From NCBI GenBank assembly GCA_028288945.1, contig JAQGHH010000620.1, positions 1 to 6,086 of the forward strand: a stretch of DNA of 6,086 bases, read 5' to 3'. The notes beneath the pieces are model-generated. The model was given only the letters and a program-made list of their open reading frames with translations, was not told the DNA's origin and made no database searches. The translations under genes and the position numbers were made by a program. Of this stretch, positions 1-3,435 are shown one piece after another (position 1 is the stretch's first letter; each line of letters begins with the position of its first letter). Source of the DNA: Phycisphaerales bacterium. GTDB lineage: Bacteria > Planctomycetota > Phycisphaerae > Tepidisphaerales > Tepidisphaeraceae.

Positions 1-700
1 CGTAGCCGACGCTATCTTCCTCCTTGCGGAGGTCTTCGATCGTCCCCTCGGCCAGATACCGGTCACTGGCGTGCATGGTGACGACACGATGCTTCACCCG
101 CCGCAGGAGTTCGAGCGGGTCTTCGCCCGCCAGGATCGTGTTGCTCGGGTCGTAGTTCACGCCGAAGTGCGGCGACCGTACCGCCTCCACCAGTTCACAA
201 AAAACGTCTGTCTTCTGCGCGAATTCCGGGTACTGCCAGTAGTTGTCCTTGTAATGATTTTCGAGGATGAGCGTCACGCCCTGCTCGGCGGCGTGCGGGA
301 TGCACGCCTCGATCGCGTCCGCGGCATACTTCACACCCTGCGCCCGGCTCACCTCCGGCCGCCGCTGCCCCGACAGCACCCGGCAGAACTTTCCGCCCAG
401 CGTCGCCGTCAGATCGATCCACCCCTTTTCCATGTCGATCTGCTTCTGCCTGAATGCCGCATCCGGGTGCGTAAAATCGGGCGAGCAGCAGAGCATCGGC
501 AGGGCCAGCCCCTTGTCTTCCGCCATCCGCCGGGCGACGGGCCAAAACGCCCGGTCGCGCAGCTCGAGGAAGCCGCTGTAGAACTCCAGCCCCTCGATGT
601 CCACGGTCGACGCCAGATCGATCCACTGGCGGACGGTCATCGTTCCGTTCACGCACAACTCGTCCATATAAGCTTTAGGAAACGCGGCAAGGCGAGGCAT
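1..700 (-). CDS. Sugar phosphate isomerase/epimerase (xylose isomerase-like TIM barrel), 3'-partial
   Basis: The ATG at 700 opens a frame of 233 codons that runs off the window start without a stop, so the C-terminus is missing. The start is supported by an AAGGA ribosome site five bases upstream. The protein begins MPRLAAFPKAYMDEL and reads as a member of the AP endonuclease 2/xylose isomerase-like TIM-barrel superfamily. These cytoplasmic enzymes isomerise or epimerise sugars, sugar phosphates or inositol derivatives using a divalent metal. Visible hallmarks are a strand-plus-acid motif LILENH (Glu147, His149), NYDPSN (Asp184) and TMHASD (His210, Asp213), which fit the usual metal-ligand pattern; the last ligand (usually Glu) would lie beyond the window. 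Members are commonly about 270-300 residues, so roughly 40-60 are missing. The exact substrate cannot be told from the sequence. Family assignment is firm; a specific reaction is not claimed. Confidence 0.85.
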   Translation of the reverse strand, partial: MPRLAAFPKAYMDELCVNGTMTVRQWIDLASTVDIEGLEFYSGFLELRDRAFWPVARRMAEDKGLALPMLCCSPDFTHPDAAFRQKQIDMEKGWIDLTATLGGKFCRVLSGQRRPEVSRAQGVKYAADAIEACIPHAAEQGVTLILENHYKDNYWQYPEFAQKTDVFCELVEAVRSPHFGVNYDPSNTILAGEDPLELLRRVKHRVVTMHASDRYLAEGTIEDLRKEEDSVGY

Positions 701-705
701 CGGAG

Positions 706-710
706 TCCTT
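706..710 (-). promoter_or_regulatory. Ribosome binding site of the isomerase gene
   Basis: On the minus strand the sequence AAGGA lies five bases before the ATG at 700. It is the clearest Shine-Dalgarno match in the window and decides the start of the isomerase gene. The 7-bp tandem array at 719-747 lies immediately upstream of it. Confidence 0.6.
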
Positions 711-718
711 TCGAGAAG

Positions 719-747
719 GTGCTGAGTGCTGAGTGCTGAGTGCTGAG
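719..747. repeat. Heptanucleotide tandem repeat (GTGCTGA)x4
   Basis: Four perfect head-to-tail copies of GTGCTGA (719-725, 726-732, 733-739, 740-746) plus one further G. On the coding strand of the isomerase gene this reads as TCAGCAC units in the presumed 5' untranslated leader, 19 bases before the start codon. It is a simple-sequence repeat of the kind that can change copy number by slippage. Seven-base units are not a multiple of three, but the array is outside the reading frame, so any effect would be on leader length or expression. Confidence 0.9.
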
Positions 748-771
748 GATCCGAGGTTGAAAGCAGCCCCG

Positions 772-779
772 ATAATATA
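772..779 (-). promoter_or_regulatory. Possible -10 element upstream of the isomerase gene
   Basis: In an otherwise GC-rich gap, the minus strand reads CTATATTATC here, giving overlapping TATATT/TATTAT hexamers like a sigma-70 -10 box about 70 bases before the ATG at 700. No convincing TTGACA-like box is seen 16-18 bases upstream; that stretch falls in the second heptamer array (782-802). Promoter consensus in the likely host group is poorly defined, so this is a weak call. Confidence 0.25.
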
Positions 780-781
780 GT

Positions 782-802
782 CTGGCTCCTGGCTCCTGGC
801 TC
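782..802. repeat. Heptanucleotide tandem repeat (CTGGCTC)x3
   Basis: Three perfect copies of CTGGCTC (782-788, 789-795, 796-802) lie five bases after the stop codon of the GlmU-like gene (stop 808-810, minus strand). The unit differs in sequence from the array at 719-747 but has the same length of seven bases. It overlaps where a -35 box for the isomerase gene would be expected if the AT-rich block at 772-779 is a -10 element. Confidence 0.85.
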
Positions 803-807
803 AGCCT

Positions 808-2058
808 TCAGAACTTATCTCCCTTCGCCCCCTCCACCTCCAGCGCCGCGTCCGCGACGTATCGCATCACCGCGTCATCCGACGGCGTCCACGCACGATC
901 CCGGCGGTCGAACACTCTGCGCGCGACCTCCATCGCCTTTTCCAGACGGTATGGCTCGGCGCCCCGGTCGGTCCAGAAGGTGTAGCTGGGGACGAAGCGG
1001 GGGGCGACGCCCGAGCCGGCGAGCATGCTGCTAAAGCCGATGTATGTGCCGCTGGAGAGGCGGGTGAGGATGCCGGTCTTGGAATGATCGCCGATCAGCG
1101 CGCCCAGGAATCGGCGGCCGGTGGGGACGTCCTGGTCGCCGATCTTCAGACTAATTTCGCCGTAGGTGTTTTTCAGGTTGCTCGTGGTCGTGCCCGAGCC
1201 CAGGTTGACCCATTTGCCGACGTAGCTGTGGCCCAAAAATCCTTCGTGCGGCTTATTCGAATAACCCAGGATGATCGACGCCGACACTTCGCCGCCCACC
1301 TTGCACATCGGGCCGATGCTCGTACCCGGGCGGATCTGCGCCACCGGCGAAATGCTCGCGTGCGGCCCGATGTAACACGGCCCCTGCAACACCGCGTTCG
1401 CGCCGATCGTCGCCCCTTCGCCGATCACCACCGGCCCCTTCGACGCGTCCAGTACGCACCCCGGCTCGAGCTTCACGCCGGCGCCCAGCCACACGTCCTG
1501 CTCCTGCACAAAATGATAAGGCCCGGCGGATCGCGGCGCGCTCGGGGTTTCCAAATGCGCAAAATCCTCGACCAATGATTCGTCATTCCAATGAATGAGG
1601 TCCACCAGCGATTCGACGCACCGCCCCTGCGCCGGCATCTCCGGAAGATCCAGCAGCCGCAGCCACCGCTCGGTGCGATCCCAGGCGTCGCGCGGGGAAA
1701 GACCGGGGTCGGTGGTCATCGCCGCCCGCACCACATCGCCCCCGTCCGCCATCACCGCCTCGTGCGGCGGATACTCGAACTTCCCAAAGTGCACCGTCCG
1801 ACCATTGACCAACAGCGCCGGCTCATCGTCCAACGGCGTATTGATCTGCGTCGGCACGCCCGTCTTTGGCACCACATGACTGCGGCAGAATTCCTCCAGC
1901 TCCGGCCGCACCCAAAGCGTCAGCCGCCTGGGATGCAGGTGCCGCAATTGCTTTTGCAAAATGGTGCTCATCCCCGTGGCCAGCGTAAAGAGCGGCCGTC
2001 CCAGGGAAAGCGGAGCAAACGTGTGCCAGCGAGACGCCTCGAAGATGACGACGTGCAT
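808..2058 (-). CDS. Alternative GlmU-type sugar nucleotidyltransferase with left-handed beta-helix domain
   Basis: 416-residue protein from the ATG at 2058 (MHVVIFEASRW) to the TGA at 808-810. The N-terminal ~100 residues match the divergent nucleotidyltransferase-like domain of the 'alternative bacterial GlmU' family, with the pattern F.PLSLGRPLFTLATG and not the classical LxxGxGTxM loop. Residues ~191-361 are hexapeptide repeats of a left-handed beta-helix acyltransferase (for example VVIGEGATIGANAVL), with the family block GYSNKPHEGFLGHSY at 265-279 followed by VNLGSGTTTSNLKNTYG. His277 aligns by eye with the catalytic His of GlmU. The expected role is cytoplasmic UDP-GlcNAc synthesis or a related sugar-nucleotide step; a thymidylyltransferase-type role is an alternative. 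A 14-residue extension from a TTG at 2100 is possible but enters the inverted repeat, and the first well-conserved residues follow the ATG. A GAGG lies 12 bases upstream of the ATG, rather far. Confidence 0.85.
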   Translation of the reverse strand: MHVVIFEASRWHTFAPLSLGRPLFTLATGMSTILQKQLRHLHPRRLTLWVRPELEEFCRSHVVPKTGVPTQINTPLDDEPALLVNGRTVHFGKFEYPPHEAVMADGGDVVRAAMTTDPGLSPRDAWDRTERWLRLLDLPEMPAQGRCVESLVDLIHWNDESLVEDFAHLETPSAPRSAGPYHFVQEQDVWLGAGVKLEPGCVLDASKGPVVIGEGATIGANAVLQGPCYIGPHASISPVAQIRPGTSIGPMCKVGGEVSASIILGYSNKPHEGFLGHSYVGKWVNLGSGTTTSNLKNTYGEISLKIGDQDVPTGRRFLGALIGDHSKTGILTRLSSGTYIGFSSMLAGSGVAPRFVPSYTFWTDRGAEPYRLEKAMEVARRVFDRRDRAWTPSDDAVMRYVADAALEVEGAKGDKF

Positions 2059-2093
2059 GCGGGAATCATACCTCGCAACGATGAGAAGACGAG

Positions 2094-2216
2094 AATGCAA
2101 AGTGCAAAATGCAAAATGCGAAAGTCAAAATGAATGACGGCTAACCGACCCGGCCGGCGTCACCTCCGGCCGCTCCTCATTTTGACTTTTGCATTTTGCA
2201 TTTTGCACTTTGCATT
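2094..2216. repeat. Large inverted repeat with 40-bp arms made of 7-bp units
   Basis: Arms at 2094-2133 and 2177-2216 are reverse complements with one mismatch in 40 (G2120). Each arm is a chain of 7-bp units: the left arm reads AAAGTGC, AAAATGC, AAAATGC, GAAAGTC, AAAATGA (2099-2133) after a partial AATGC. The arms are AT-rich in a GC-rich genome. Between them is a 43-bp GC-rich spacer holding a second, perfect hairpin (CGGCCGG at 2151-2157 with CCGGCCG at 2166-2172, 8-nt loop). It fills most of the gap after the panE-like gene (stop at 2244) and ends 35 bases before the GlmU-like ATG. A transcript would fold strongly, so it may terminate or attenuate read-through; that is inference. Confidence 0.93.
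2151..2172 (-). terminator. Possible terminator hairpin between the panE-like and GlmU-like genes
   Basis: A perfect 7-bp all-GC stem with an 8-nt loop lies inside the larger inverted repeat, about 70 bases downstream of the panE-like stop codon. On the minus strand it is followed, after about 17 bases, by T-rich sequence from the repeat arm, not by an immediate U-tract, so it is not a classical intrinsic terminator. The surrounding 40-bp arms would compete with or stack on it. Confidence 0.3.
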
Positions 2217-2243
2217 GAGCCCCCAAGCATCCTAAACGCGCGT

Positions 2244-3182
2244 TCACTCCCGCTTGCCCGACGCGGCATCCACCGCCCGCGCCATCTCATGGATCACCGA
2301 AAGCCGGGGCATCTTCGCTCCCGCGCCAGTTCCCTGCCGCAACGGTTCTCCCAGGATCGCCTCGACTTCCATCAACCGTCCTTCGCGCCGGTCGATCTGC
2401 ATGCTGGTCTGGTACGCGCCCATGAGCCGGGTCTTTTCGATATGCCGGCGGGGCAGGTCTTCGGGGATCGCCGCACCAAGCAACCTGGCCGCCTCCGCGA
2501 CTTCCTGGATGATCGCCAACACCATCGCCACGCCTTCTTCGGTTCCGATCAGCCGGTCGGTGGTCAGGTCCATCACCGCGCCAAGGCCGTTGAACGGAAT
2601 GTTCCACGAGAGCTTTTCCCACCGCCCGCGCCGCAGGTTGTCGAGCACCTTGCATTCGATCCGGCTCGATATGAACAGCTCCGCGATCCGGCTGGCGCGC
2701 GGGCTGGGCCCGCCGCCGAATTCTCCGATCCGCACCCATCCCTCGGCCATGTGATGAATCACGCCCGGCCCCAGTCGATTAATGCACGTGAACGCCATCC
2801 CGCCAAGAATGTGCTGCTTGCCGAAAAGTTCCGCGAGGCGCTCTTCGCTCCCCAGCCCATTCTGGAGCGTGAGGATGGCCGTATCTTCCTTCACCAACGG
2901 CCGAATCAGCGGCTCAAACTGATCGTTGGCGGTCGTCTTCAGCGTGACGATTACGAGGTCCGCCTTAGGCATCTTGCGCGGGTCGTCGTAGACGTGGGAT
3001 TCGCCGGCGGCGAGCGTGAAATCGCCGTCGCAGCTTTTCACCTTCCACCCATTGCGCCGCACGGCGTCGAAGTCGGATCGCAACAGGAAATGCACGTCAT
3101 TCCCATGCTGCGCGAGGCGTGCGCCGTAGTATCCGCCGACCGCGCCGGCGCCGATGATGCAGATGACGGGTTTGGGCAACAT
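2244..3182 (-). CDS. panE: 2-dehydropantoate 2-reductase family (ketopantoate reductase, PanE/ApbA)
   Basis: 312 residues, close to the ~300 of E. coli PanE. The family enzyme reduces ketopantoate to pantoate with NADPH in the cytoplasm, a step toward pantothenate and coenzyme A. The N-terminal Rossmann fold shows GAGAVGG at 11-17, then TLKTTAN (Lys82) and LQNGLG (Asn108), as in ketopantoate reductases. The C-terminal helical domain has WEKLSWNIPFN with Lys190 as the expected catalytic lysine and Asn194/Asn198 nearby, then the SMQID (260-264) and LMEVEAILGEP (270-280) blocks with Glu272 as the likely substrate-binding acid. The ATG at 3182 directly precedes the Rossmann strand; nearby upstream ATGs on this strand are out of frame, and no Shine-Dalgarno is visible. 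Several paralogues of this family can coexist in one genome and no other pantothenate gene is adjacent, so true ketopantoate specificity is likely but not proven. Confidence 0.9.
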   Translation of the reverse strand: MLPKPVICIIGAGAVGGYYGARLAQHGNDVHFLLRSDFDAVRRNGWKVKSCDGDFTLAAGESHVYDDPRKMPKADLVIVTLKTTANDQFEPLIRPLVKEDTAILTLQNGLGSEERLAELFGKQHILGGMAFTCINRLGPGVIHHMAEGWVRIGEFGGGPSPRASRIAELFISSRIECKVLDNLRRGRWEKLSWNIPFNGLGAVMDLTTDRLIGTEEGVAMVLAIIQEVAEAARLLGAAIPEDLPRRHIEKTRLMGAYQTSMQIDRREGRLMEVEAILGEPLRQGTGAGAKMPRLSVIHEMARAVDAASGKRE

Positions 3183-3226
3183 ATGCCCGATAGATTAGGC
3201 ATGCGGCGCATGTCCGGCAAACTTCA

Positions 3227-3241
3227 CGGAGCGAAGCTCCG
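3227..3241. repeat. Short perfect hairpin CGGAGC-GAA-GCTCCG
   Basis: Perfect 6-bp stem with a 3-nt GAA loop, just upstream of the panE-like gene. Its right half, GCTCCG, is also complementary to CGGAGC at 3384-3389, outside the far arm of the large inverted repeat. Two alternative foldings are therefore possible: a small local hairpin or an extension of the large stem. Confidence 0.6.
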
Positions 3242-3248
3242 TCCTGCT

Positions 3249-3380
3249 CCCTCTCCCTCGTACTCGGGGGAGAGGGTTGGGGTGAGGGGCGGAACTTCGG
3301 ATTGCGTGATTCGCAATGAAACCGCAACTCGACGTTCCGCCCCTCACCCTGTCCCTCTCCCCCGAGTACGAGGGAGAGGG
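3249..3380. repeat. Large inverted repeat of the CCCTCTCCC / GGGTGAGGG type
   Basis: Arms at 3249-3295 and 3334-3380 are reverse complements over 47 bases except for three adjacent mismatches (3277-3279 against 3350-3352). The matching blocks are 28 and 16 bp. Within each arm, CCCTCTCCC and GGGGGAGAGGG also form a smaller hairpin around the centre CGTACTC. The 38-base spacer contains another perfect hairpin, ATTGCG (3301-3306) with CGCAAT (3312-3317). This resembles the dispersed repeats with CCCTCTCCC and GGGTGAGGG that I recognise from many bacterial genomes, where they yield spurious translated peptides rich in Pro, Ser, Arg and Gly. It fills most of the gap between the ATPase stop and the panE-like start and lacks any coding support. 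Confidence 0.9.
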
Positions 3381-3406
3381 GACCGGAGCGGCGGATCAGG
3401 AGAGAA

Positions 3407-3423
3407 GGTCCGCGGTGCGGACC
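3407..3423 (-). terminator. Candidate terminator hairpin after the ATPase gene
   Basis: A perfect palindrome GGTCCGC-GGT-GCGGACC forms a 7-bp stem with a 3-nt loop, 12 bases downstream of the ATPase stop codon (3436-3438) on the minus strand. The following transcript sequence is UUCUCUCC, which is pyrimidine-rich but not a true U-tract. It could be a weak terminator or another dispersed repeat; the large inverted repeat follows 26 bases later. Confidence 0.4.
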
Positions 3424-3435
3424 CTACGAAAATCA

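Noticed and set aside
71..739. Plus-strand open frame of 222 codons over the isomerase gene
   Set aside because: The minus strand carries a better frame with a Shine-Dalgarno and family motifs (LILENH, NYDPSN, TMHASD); the plus frame is a compositional shadow that runs into the heptamer array.
719..802. CRISPR-like array
   Set aside because: Units are 7 bp and directly adjacent, with no unique spacers and no cas genes.
2064..2069. TATGAT as a -10 box for the GlmU-like gene
   Set aside because: It lies only five bases before the ATG at 2058 and has no -35 partner at normal spacing; it could only drive a leaderless transcript.
2059..2100. TTG at 2100 as the start of the GlmU-like gene
   Set aside because: It adds 14 residues (MHSRLLIVARYDSR) without family similarity, overlaps the inverted-repeat arm, and has no ribosome site; ATG at 2058 sits directly before the conserved N-terminus.
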